Shown here piece after piece: positions 22,810 through 30,078 of a DNA stretch of 30,078 bases. Numbering within the stretch: position 1 is the first letter of the stretch; each line of letters opens with the position of its first letter. Origin of the DNA: CAZPDM01 sp964585305. Lineage in GTDB: Bacteria > Planctomycetota > Uabimicrobiia > Uabimicrobiales > JABWCH01. Location of the stretch: NCBI GenBank assembly GCA_964585305.1, contig CAZPDM010000054.1:1-30078 (forward strand), read 5' to 3'. The position numbers and the translations under genes were made by a program. Below the pieces are notes generated by a model that saw only the letters and a program-made list of their open reading frames with translations, was not told the DNA's origin and ran no database searches.

Positions 22810-25800
22810 CTATTTTACTTCGATAATTTGATTAAATGTTTCGCTTTGTAAAGAAGGGGAATACATGCAATGTATTCTGGCTTTAGGGAAAGAAAATTTA
22901 CCTGGGCATATTGCTCGAAGTCCTAAATATACCTTATCCTGATAATTTAAAAGATCAAAGAATGCTAAGGCACGATCACTGCGAATATCAAAATATTTGG
23001 GAGTAATTATTTTTTGTTTATCAAAAAAATGTGGTATTTTTTCTGCATAAAGCATACGAGGATTTTCAACTTCAAAACCTGATGGAAGCCATTGTTCCAA
23101 AACTAGATTTGTATAATCTTGGCCAGTTATTGTATATTCAATCCATATCATATTGCCATTAGGAATTTCACCTTCTACAATTTCATTACCATTTTCATCT
23201 AATATTCTATGTTCCAAGTTCAATAATTTTAATTTTTCCACAGCATTTTTTGATTCGTCAGAAGATGCAATCTTAGTATGTGGAATGCCTGAACTTGTCC
23301 AACGGTAGAATATTTTTCCTTGTCCTGTACTATTGATAGTCAATAAAATTGGAGTAGATTGTTTCCATTGTAAAATTTTAGATGATTCTGGAGTCCAGCA
23401 TTCGATTACTTTATCATCTTGTTTTATTGTAACAGAAATTTCACCATTAGCTGAAACAGTATTAAGTTTATGAACATATTTTCCCAGTGCTAAAAGAGTG
23501 TAAGCATTTTCTTGAGTATTAGTCCATCGTCCTTGCTCAGCTTTTGCCATGAGACTTTCTACAATCAAGGGAATTTCTGGAGAATTCGAATCAATATCTA
23601 ATAACGTAGCAAGATATAATGCCTGATCTCTTGTCTCGGAACTAAAATTATCAAAATATTTATCTTGAACATTATTATTTTCTTTAGAAACTTCCAACAA
23701 TCTTAGAGCTTGGCTTTTTTGCCCAACACTGAATAAAGCGGCGGCAATAAAACTTTTGCTTACAGTATTCAATTTTGCAGAATTTTCAACAAACCATGCT
23801 AATTCACTAAATCCAATTTTTCCAAGTCTGGCTAAAATGTACGCACTATAGCTGCGAATTTCAATTTCAGAAGGTCTTGTTCCAAGTTTGTTATATTTAC
23901 TCATACACCATGAAGTAAGGCTATTCCAAAGGCTTTCGGGTATTTTATAGCCAGCATTTTTCGCTTCTAAAAGGAAATGTGTTGCATAGCAGGTTCCCCA
24001 ATAATGAGGTTCTACTCCATTTGGCCACATAGACAATCCGCCTTCACTTGTTTGCATAAGTTGAAGCCGATTGATAGCAACATCAATATAGGCAGAAGCG
24101 GAAGAATATGCGTGTTTGCGTTCTTTTTGTAAAGCAAGAAGGCTATCAAGATATAACAGCGGAAAAGCGCGGGAAGTTGTTTGCTCTACGCATCCATAAG
24201 GATATTCTAATAAATATTCTAAGCTACCAGAGAATTGCAGCAAAGGTTGGGTAGAAATCTGTAATGTAGATTCTCCAGTTCCAGACATCCAAGAACTAGG
24301 AATTTCAACGCATTGATCTTTGCCTAATTCTAAAGAACCGATACCAAATGTATTTTCAGGAAAAATATTTGGACGAATTGGGATTTCTAAAATAGCAGAG
24401 GAAGATTCTTCTCCTGCATAACAAGTAATTTGAATCTTGTTGCAGAGAATTTTATTAGAAGAATTTTCACTAGGAAAAGGAGCAATTCCAAAAAATCTTA
24501 CAAATCTTTCTTCTTCCGGCAAGAAATCTAATTTCCCCTGGCAAATATTATTGCTGGAAGCAATATCTACGAGCAATTTAACTGGATTGGGTAAATTTGA
24601 AATATTGCTTTCTTGTACTAAAGGAATGTCAGAATCAATTTTAAATTCTATATTACAAGGAGCTTTTGTATAGTTCATCATGCTGGCAGTAATATAAAAT
24701 TCATCTCCCCAAGATAAAAATCTTGGTCCATTTAATTGGACAGTCAGAGGAGAACGGACAAAAACAAATTTTTCTTTATTGCCAAATAAATCTTTGCAAT
24801 GCGCAATTACCATTATTCTAGCTTTTCCAACAAATTTAGGAAAATTTAAATGCGCAACAACTTGGCCATTTTCATTCGTTCTTAAATTGGGAAGCCAGAA
24901 AGCTACATTGTATTTTTTCTGAGAACTTGGGACTCCAAAAGATTGTTTAATTGTTTTAGGCATACTTTTACCACCAGGTGGAGTCTCGGAAATAAGGGAT
25001 TTATATAAATCATAGCTTTCTACTTGTAACGATTCTTTTCCATAGAAAAATTCAAATGGAGAAGGCGTCTTAAAATTTGTAAGCTGACAAATTCCTTCGT
25101 CCACAACTGCCAAAGTTACTAAAGCATCTGCAAGCGGTTTACTTTGATGAGTTAAAGTAATTGTAGTATCCAAGCTACTTTCACTACGAATTTCATCAGG
25201 AATTTCCATATCAATAGAGATTTTTTTATTATTATCGATAATAATAGGAACAGCTCCATAGACTCGATATAATCGTTCAGAGTTATAATTCAACTGTGAA
25301 CGGATAAGTGTTGCAGTGCAATAAACATTAGGCGAGTATAATTGTTCAATAGGGAAACTTACAATAGATTCACCATTAGTAACTTCAATAATTTTTGTTG
25401 ATAAAACTTTCTCACGTTCTAAGCAAACTAGAGCAAGACCATCAAATGGGCTAACAATTTTAATTTGAGCAGTTTCGCCCTGTACATATTTTTCTTTTTC
25501 TGGTTTTAGTTGCAAATATTCACGGCTATCTGGATTTCTTGCAAAAGAATTTCCCCAAGTGTTAAATTCTAAACTTGTAGTAAGGCCGCTTATTTTATTT
25601 TGCAAAGTAATTTGATATTGTCCATATCGTTGAGGTGTAAAACTATAAAAAGCCTGACCTTTTTCAATGAAAATATTTTCTTCTGCCAAAAGATCATATT
25701 TTTTTAAATAATCATAAACAATACGATCTTCAGAATCCCTACGACTCCAAACCCAATCAACTTTGGTAATTTTAACACTAACATTTTCACAATCTTTTGG

Positions 25801-27945
25801 ATTTCCAAACATATCTATAGCAACAAGTTTGAATTGTACAGGTCTATCTAATATAATTTTTTTAGTTTCACGTTGGATGCCTAAATACTCTTTAGCACAA
25901 TAAATGGGTACCGATTCATAACGTGTAATGGATCTCCCGCCTACATCACTGAGTGTTGCTTTAATTTGCAAATTGTACATTGCGGGAATTTTAGAGATAC
26001 TAGGTAAATCGACAAAAAATTTCGCTTGGCCATTTTCATCTGTTGTAGAATCATTTGAAGCTAATTCAATTACAGTCTCTTGTTTTGCTTCAGGATTATT
26101 CCAAACATATTCGGATTGCCAAGAAGAATTTTTATCTTGAAAAATTTTAAAATCACTAGGAACTAATTCTGCTGTCCAATTGATTTTTCTTTTTGTTGCT
26201 GGTGCGCCATGTAAATGAGAACAATTTACAGTAACAAAAATTTTATCTTGTAAGGTATAAGGTTTATCTGAGGAAACTTTTATATCCAAATTAAAACGAT
26301 CCGGAACAAAATCTTCTATATTAAAATTATAAATAGCTAATTTTTCTATACTTCCTGGTATATTTAAATAAATATCATAATTCCCCGTTAAAATTTCTTC
26401 TGGTATATTCCAAGAAATATTTGCAGTACCGTCTATTGTAGTAAGAGTATTTTCTTTTAATATTTCCACTCCATCTTGACGTTGAACAGTCCAAACAACT
26501 GGAAAAATGGGAGGAACATTTCGATCGGGGGTTCGCAATATTGCCGAAAATTGAGCATTTTCTCCGGGTACATAGATATTTCTAGGAGAAAAAATAAATG
26601 TCTTATAGCTTTTTGAATTGGTTTTTAAACCTCCCACATCAAATCGATTAGTATTCCAAAGACCGTCATCTAATCTCCATATATTCGTATCATTCTCAAA
26701 AGAAACTTGGACAAATTCTGGTGTTCCATCTATATTTGTAGCAGGCAATTCAACAATAGCTAAGCCTTCTTCATTGGTTTTTGCTGTTATCAATGACTGA
26801 TTTTTATGAGACCAAATGGTAATCTTGCTTTGAATAATAGGTTTTACTTTAGATAAAGAAGTGATCCAAAATAAATAACGATCGTCCACTTGCTTTTTTA
26901 TTGTAATACCTAAGTCAGAAAGAACAACCAGCATATTTTGGCTAGATTCATAGTAATCATCATAATCATAATAATCCAATTGCTTTTTATTATATTTGGA
27001 AAGGCGAATCCAATATGTTCCAGATAGTTCTGGAAGTTCGATAAATTCTGATAAATTTATCTTAGAAGTAGTAATTATATTTTTCTCGCCAAATACATCT
27101 AAGATTTTTTCGCTTACTAATCGTGCATTTTTTTCCACAAAAGATTGGTAATAATAGCTACTTGAGAGAAAATTCACTAGATTATTAGGATAGATTCGGA
27201 ATAGTTGAAGTTTAACTTGTTGGCAATTTATAGTTTCAAAAGAAATTTGAGTCTTTCCATAAAGATTTAATATCTTTCCATTATCTTTAATAACTCTAAC
27301 TGAAGCAGCTCTATCTGGAAATAAAATTTTTTGCACAATATCATTCTTCAGAAAATATCCATCGTTATTTTTTAAACCTTGGTTAATTTTGATATTGTAA
27401 GTCTTCCCAAATTCAAATTTCCCTAGAAGAGTTGTGCGATAGTATGAATCTTCTCCAATTGTTACATCAATGTTAGGTTCTATTGTTACAAATTTTTTAA
27501 GTTCAGAAGCATCCACTTGTTCATTAAATCTAAAGTCAATATAGAGTTCTCCGAAACTTGGAGAATGTGCTTCCAAAGAAGATAGAATCAATAACTTTTC
27601 TATTATTTTAGTAGATTGCTCATTATTTTCTGCATCAGATTTTGGTTCAACCCTATCAGAGTCAGAGTTATCAGTAACTGAATTTTCTTGAGGTGCGGCA
27701 GAAAGAAGAGAAATACCTAAATTGGAAAATAAAACAACAGCCGCTAAAAGTAATGTAATTGTAACTATTGCTGCTACAAATTTTTGCAAAAAAAATTGAG
27801 AAGGTAATTTAAATGTTTTTATAAATTCTTTTCGAATTTCAACAGGAATCTCAGGATGGCGTTGGAGAAATATATGCAAAGTTAAATTATTTTCCTTAGC
27901 TCCTGCTTCAAAAAATTCTTTTTTTAACTCTTGAAGACAATCCAT
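22810..27945 (-). CDS. Alpha-2-macroglobulin family protein with intact thioester motif
   Basis: A 1711-residue bacterial alpha-2-macroglobulin, a protease-trapping envelope protein. Residues 1-56 are cytoplasmic and charged, and residues 57-80 form one TM helix, in place of the usual lipobox. Then come many macroglobulin (MG) beta domains (about 110-1200), including the bait-like region and the conserved FIFSPRNIYVPGENAQF and FWLPNLRTNENGQV. The thioester site is YPYGCVEQT, Cys1252 with Gln1255, so covalent capture should be possible. The all-helical thioester domain follows (GGLSMWPNGVEPHYWGTCYATHFLLEA). The C-terminal receptor-like domain ends near PKARIHCMYSPS. AAGGAA precedes the ATG. 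The usual partner PBP1C gene is absent here. A TATAAT-like -10 (27989-27984) is a weak promoter candidate. Confidence 0.93.
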   Translation of the reverse strand: MDCLQELKKEFFEAGAKENNLTLHIFLQRHPEIPVEIRKEFIKTFKLPSQFFLQKFVAAIVTITLLLAAVVLFSNLGISLLSAAPQENSVTDNSDSDRVEPKSDAENNEQSTKIIEKLLILSSLEAHSPSFGELYIDFRFNEQVDASELKKFVTIEPNIDVTIGEDSYYRTTLLGKFEFGKTYNIKINQGLKNNDGYFLKNDIVQKILFPDRAASVRVIKDNGKILNLYGKTQISFETINCQQVKLQLFRIYPNNLVNFLSSSYYYQSFVEKNARLVSEKILDVFGEKNIITTSKINLSEFIELPELSGTYWIRLSKYNKKQLDYYDYDDYYESSQNMLVVLSDLGITIKKQVDDRYLFWITSLSKVKPIIQSKITIWSHKNQSLITAKTNEEGLAIVELPATNIDGTPEFVQVSFENDTNIWRLDDGLWNTNRFDVGGLKTNSKSYKTFIFSPRNIYVPGENAQFSAILRTPDRNVPPIFPVVWTVQRQDGVEILKENTLTTIDGTANISWNIPEEILTGNYDIYLNIPGSIEKLAIYNFNIEDFVPDRFNLDIKVSSDKPYTLQDKIFVTVNCSHLHGAPATKRKINWTAELVPSDFKIFQDKNSSWQSEYVWNNPEAKQETVIELASNDSTTDENGQAKFFVDLPSISKIPAMYNLQIKATLSDVGGRSITRYESVPIYCAKEYLGIQRETKKIILDRPVQFKLVAIDMFGNPKDCENVSVKITKVDWVWSRRDSEDRIVYDYLKKYDLLAEENIFIEKGQAFYSFTPQRYGQYQITLQNKISGLTTSLEFNTWGNSFARNPDSREYLQLKPEKEKYVQGETAQIKIVSPFDGLALVCLEREKVLSTKIIEVTNGESIVSFPIEQLYSPNVYCTATLIRSQLNYNSERLYRVYGAVPIIIDNNKKISIDMEIPDEIRSESSLDTTITLTHQSKPLADALVTLAVVDEGICQLTNFKTPSPFEFFYGKESLQVESYDLYKSLISETPPGGKSMPKTIKQSFGVPSSQKKYNVAFWLPNLRTNENGQVVAHLNFPKFVGKARIMVIAHCKDLFGNKEKFVFVRSPLTVQLNGPRFLSWGDEFYITASMMNYTKAPCNIEFKIDSDIPLVQESNISNLPNPVKLLVDIASSNNICQGKLDFLPEEERFVRFFGIAPFPSENSSNKILCNKIQITCYAGEESSSAILEIPIRPNIFPENTFGIGSLELGKDQCVEIPSSWMSGTGESTLQISTQPLLQFSGSLEYLLEYPYGCVEQTTSRAFPLLYLDSLLALQKERKHAYSSASAYIDVAINRLQLMQTSEGGLSMWPNGVEPHYWGTCYATHFLLEAKNAGYKIPESLWNSLTSWCMSKYNKLGTRPSEIEIRSYSAYILARLGKIGFSELAWFVENSAKLNTVSKSFIAAALFSVGQKSQALRLLEVSKENNNVQDKYFDNFSSETRDQALYLATLLDIDSNSPEIPLIVESLMAKAEQGRWTNTQENAYTLLALGKYVHKLNTVSANGEISVTIKQDDKVIECWTPESSKILQWKQSTPILLTINSTGQGKIFYRWTSSGIPHTKIASSDESKNAVEKLKLLNLEHRILDENGNEIVEGEIPNGNMIWIEYTITGQDYTNLVLEQWLPSGFEVENPRMLYAEKIPHFFDKQKIITPKYFDIRSDRALAFFDLLNYQDKVYLGLRAICPGKFSFPKARIHCMYSPSLQSETFNQIIEVK

Positions 27946-28199
27946 AGAAGTTCCTTAAAGAATAATTATATTTTTTTACTAAGATTATATACATTTTTTA
28001 CTTTAATAGTAGACTAATGTACCATATTTTGTATTCAAAAAAAATAAAAATATATTTTAAGTAATAAAAAAAATAAAAGTATCATACAAATATTTTTTTG
28101 GCATAAACTCAACTTTATTGTCATATACTAAGTTAAAATAAAAATAGGATTTTTGACTAAAACCAGATACTTAAAATATTTCAAGGTGGAGATGGAGAT

Positions 28200-28898
28200 A
28201 TGAAAACTTATAAAAATTGGGGTTTTTCTTTATTAGAGTTATGTGCTGTTTTTGTTATTTTATCAATTTTATTAGGAATATTTTTACCTATTGTACATAG
28301 CTCATATTCTTCAGCATGTAACATTAGCTGTAAAAATAATTTAAAACAATTAGGTATAGCTTTTTATTGTTATTCTATAGATTATTCAGGAAAACTTCCT
28401 CATGGAGATAGAGATAGCGATACTGGAGTAAATTATTGTTGGTTTGATGTGCTTGATTCATATTTAACAAGAGAAAATCTTTCTGGAATAAAACAATGCC
28501 CAAGTTGGAAAGGGTATAAGTCAGGAAAAGAAACAAGTGATGAACATAGTATAAAAATGAATGGAGGTCTTTGTCCCAATGAACGACCTTATGAAACCGA
28601 GCAAAATGAAGCTGAACACCATTGGTATTGGCCAAGAATTTGGGATATTCAAAAGAAATCTTCTACAGTATTATTAGTAGATGGGCGTATGGATGCTCCC
28701 TATAATACTCATACCGATACACGTATTTATCATGGATATTTAGATATAGCAAATCGCCATTCTCATGGCGCAAATATTTTAACAGTTTCCGGAGAAGTAA
28801 AATATGCTCTATCAAAAACAAAAGAAATAGAAATAGGATGGAAAAATTCCCAAGGTTTTATATGGCAACCATATTTAAAAAATATAAAAAGAAAATAA
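28200..28898 (+). CDS. Prepilin-type N-terminal methylation protein (type II/IV pseudopilin-like)
   Basis: A 232-residue secreted protein with a class III signal peptide: MKTYKNWG with cleavage after Gly8, then FSLLEL with Glu13 (position 5 of the mature protein) and the hydrophobic helix AVFVILSILLGIFLPIV. The globular part is of the planctomycete/Lentisphaera prepilin kind, with CKNNLKQLGIAFYCYSIDYSGKLPHGD, a CPSWKGYKSG segment, and the typical end RHSHGANILTVSGEVKYAL. It would be processed by a prepilin peptidase and built into a pilus or secretion pseudopilus. The first four cysteines of the body (about Cys40 and Cys44, plus later ones) may form disulfides. GGAGATGGAGAT precedes the ATG. 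It stands alone, closed by a strong terminator. Confidence 0.88.
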   Translation: MKTYKNWGFSLLELCAVFVILSILLGIFLPIVHSSYSSACNISCKNNLKQLGIAFYCYSIDYSGKLPHGDRDSDTGVNYCWFDVLDSYLTRENLSGIKQCPSWKGYKSGKETSDEHSIKMNGGLCPNERPYETEQNEAEHHWYWPRIWDIQKKSSTVLLVDGRMDAPYNTHTDTRIYHGYLDIANRHSHGANILTVSGEVKYALSKTKEIEIGWKNSQGFIWQPYLKNIKRK

Positions 28899-28928
28899 AA
28901 AAACTGCCTTTATTTAGGCAGTTTTTTT
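28895..28928. terminator. Bidirectional terminator
   Basis: AAACTGCCT (28901-28909) pairs with AGGCAGTTT (28916-28924), with A and T runs extending the stem. It serves the pilin gene (+) and possibly the small gene (-). Confidence 0.88.
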
Positions 28929-28950
28929 ATTTTTTGGGCTTAAAAAAATA

Positions 28951-29121
28951 TTATGGTTTGACCAAGAATTCTACTTGAGCCAATTTTTTTACAGGAATAA
29001 CATCTTTTGAAACAAAATTTCTAGAAATAAGATTAAATAAATCAAGGTTTGTACGAACTTTGGTAGCTAATTCCCATTCTTTATTATCAATTACTTGAGA
29101 AGCAAGAGATACTGTAGCCAT
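28951..29121 (-). CDS. 56-residue small protein with strong ribosome binding site
   Basis: A short gene on the minus strand, start ATG at 29121-29119 and stop TAA at 28953-28951. The start is preceded by AAGGAGAA with a 4-nt gap, the best Shine-Dalgarno of the window, which argues that this is real. The product begins MATVSLASQVIDNKEWELAT and ends KLAQVEFLVKP. It has no TM helix, no cysteine, a neutral-to-basic composition and probably two short helices (about 8-34) before a beta-like end. No family was recognised. A convergent terminator closes it. Its promoter was not identified. Confidence 0.72.
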   Translation of the reverse strand: MATVSLASQVIDNKEWELATKVRTNLDLFNLISRNFVSKDVIPVKKLAQVEFLVKP

Positions 29122-29444
29122 TTTCTTCTCCTTTTACCTATTTTTTGAAAGAAAAAAAGATGATTTTTCTTTTTTTTTGGTTGCTAAATAAAATAAGGTA
29201 CGATAGAATAAAGAAATCAAAAATAAAACTTTTATAACTTCATTTCATGATTTTTTAATAAACTTCACACTGTTTAAAAGTTTAAATGGAAAAGATTCCT
29301 AGGGAAAAACTAATCAATTTCCCATAAAATTCCTAGTAGCAAATCTTTTTGCTAATTTTAGCAGAATATGCAAATTTGTCAACTAGTTTTATTGAAAAGT
29401 ATGGTTAAGAACCAAAGTTAAACAAAAAAAAGTTTTAACTATTC
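29122..29444. other. Intergenic AT-rich region with small hairpins, no gene seen
   Basis: Divergent upstream space of the small gene (-) and the STAS gene (+). It holds minor inverted repeats: GGGAAA with TTTCCC (about 29302-29325), TAGCAAA with TTTGCTA (about 29337-29354), and AGTTAAAC with GTTTTAACT (about 29416-29439). No coding signal was seen. Confidence 0.5.
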
Positions 29445-29473
29445 TTGACAATTTCTTATTAAGAAATTAAAAT
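29445..29473 (+). promoter_or_regulatory. Sigma-70-like promoter with palindrome in the spacer
   Basis: TTGACA (29445-29450) and TAAAAT (29468-29473) are exactly 17 bp apart, close to consensus. A perfect 19-nt palindrome AATTTCTTATTAAGAAATT (29450-29468) fills the spacer and would place a repressor between the -35 and the -10. It drives the STAS gene through a leader of about 85 nt. Confidence 0.8.
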
Positions 29474-29476
29474 AGA

Positions 29477-29565
29477 CACAACGGCAAAATAAGTTTGCTT
29501 TTCCCTGGAGCTTGGTAGCTTCAGATAGCCGTTTATTTAACAGTTGTGGATGGATAGGAGAGTTC
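29477..29565 (+). promoter_or_regulatory. Structured leader and ribosome binding site of the STAS gene
   Basis: AACGGC (29480-29485) pairs with GCCGTT (29528-29533) and encloses TGGAGCT/AGCTTCA (29506-29512 and 29517-29523). CACAAC (29477-29482) could instead pair with GTTGTG (29543-29548), next to the GGATAGGAG ribosome binding site (29552-29560). The two pairings overlap and exclude each other, so a switch is conceivable. Confidence 0.4.
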
Positions 29566-30078
29566 ATGGCCGAGTTATTATTCCAGTCAAAGCAAGAAAA
29601 ATTGCCCGATAGTTCTCCGATCATCATAACCAAAATTATAGGTGCCATTGATGGAACTACGGTACGCCAGTTTGAAGACAAATTGATTGGATTTTTCAAC
29701 CAAGGCGTCAAAAATCTCATTCTGATTTTCTCAGATGTTAAGTACATTAACTCTACTGGTATGGGACTTCTTGTCAAACTAGCAGATAAATTTCAAGAAG
29801 GCGGCGGTGATATTAAATTAGTTGGCGTTCCTGAAAAAGTTATCGCACTTTTTGATATGTTGGGTTTATTATCTCTTTTTAAAATTTACGAAACAGAAGA
29901 AGATGCGGCAGATTCTATTGCCAAGCCTAAAGGAGGCGCAGCGGCAGCAGCACCAAAACCAACTACAAAAGCTCCGCCCCCTCCTCCTCCACCGCCCCAA
30001 AATCCTCCCAAACCTCCAACAGCACCTACTTCAAATCAACCCAAAATGGCACCACCTCCCAAACACACCCCCCCCCCC
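29566..30078 (+). CDS. STAS-domain protein (anti-sigma factor antagonist-like) with Pro-rich tail, partial
   Basis: 171 residues are visible with no stop before the window edge. Residues about 15-115 form a STAS domain of the SpoIIAA/RsbV type: ITKIIGAIDGTTVRQFEDKL, then LILIFSDVKYINSTGMGLLVKLADKF with Ser63 as the likely phosphorylated residue, then IKLVGVPEKVIALFDMLGL. Such proteins bind anti-sigma kinases and are switched by Ser phosphorylation. From about residue 125 the sequence becomes a low-complexity Ala/Pro tail (KPKGGAAAAAPKP, PPPPPPPP), unusual for single STAS proteins, and the window stops within a poly-C tract. The ATG at 29566 has GGAG 5 nt upstream. No kinase or phosphatase partner is visible here. 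Confidence 0.88.
   Translation, partial: MAELLFQSKQEKLPDSSPIIITKIIGAIDGTTVRQFEDKLIGFFNQGVKNLILIFSDVKYINSTGMGLLVKLADKFQEGGGDIKLVGVPEKVIALFDMLGLLSLFKIYETEEDAADSIAKPKGGAAAAAPKPTTKAPPPPPPPPQNPPKPPTAPTSNQPKMAPPPKHTPPP

Noticed and set aside
29439..29777. 112-residue minus-strand ORF opposite the STAS gene
   Set aside because: The + strand STAS frame is clearly coding and has a promoter and ribosome binding site; the antisense ORF covers the promoter.

Overview
The window is AT-rich bacterial chromosomal DNA, probably from a Planctomycetota-like (PVC) organism. The lineage call is inference from gene content: a large TPR-flanked Ser/Thr kinase, a TPR-sulfatase, a prepilin-headed secreted protein, a PEP-CTERM surface protein, an alpha-2-macroglobulin, RNase Y, and several genes lacking a clear Shine-Dalgarno. 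No phage, IS, tRNA, rRNA or CRISPR was recognised. Everything was read by eye; no database search was run.

Layout. 1-1967 (-): C-terminally truncated S9 peptidase. 2116-3151 (+): a strong palindromic promoter/operator, then a membrane protein and a winged-helix regulator. 3206-3940 (+): uppS, closed by a bidirectional terminator against a 1124-residue membrane kinase (3993-7367, -). 7465-9022 (-): a ParA ATPase overlapping a non-ParB partner gene. 9023-9683: an unusually structured intergenic region. 9684-13148 (+): rpsA and RNase Y. 13197-17377 (+): sulfatase/TPR protein, divergent GrpE-like protein and flavoprotein. 17409-18032 (-): PEP-CTERM protein. 18224-19939 (+): a soluble [FeFe]-hydrogenase fused to a chemoreceptor signalling tip. 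19998-22367 (-): M29-type aminopeptidase and two tandem paralogous membrane-anchored proteins. 22810-27945 (-): alpha-2-macroglobulin. 28200-28898 (+): pseudopilin-like protein. 28951-29121 (-): a 56-residue small protein. 29566-end (+): a STAS-domain protein entering a proline-rich tail at the window edge.

Main themes are RNA metabolism and translation (rpsA, rny), partition (ParA plus partner), cell envelope (uppS, sulfatase, A2M, pilin, PEP-CTERM) and signalling (kinase, hydrogenase sensor, STAS).

Most interesting observations: (i) two copies of a roughly 65-nt two-stem hairpin element (11487-11549 and 22519-22584) whose differences preserve base pairing; (ii) five consecutive inverted-repeat structures between parA and rpsA, two sharing a GGGCG-N8-CGCCC apical hairpin; (iii) the hydrogenase-like sensor without the proton-relay cysteine; (iv) an RNase Y lacking a recognisable KH GxxG loop; (v) similar palindromes in the -35/-10 spacers of the hydrogenase and STAS promoters.
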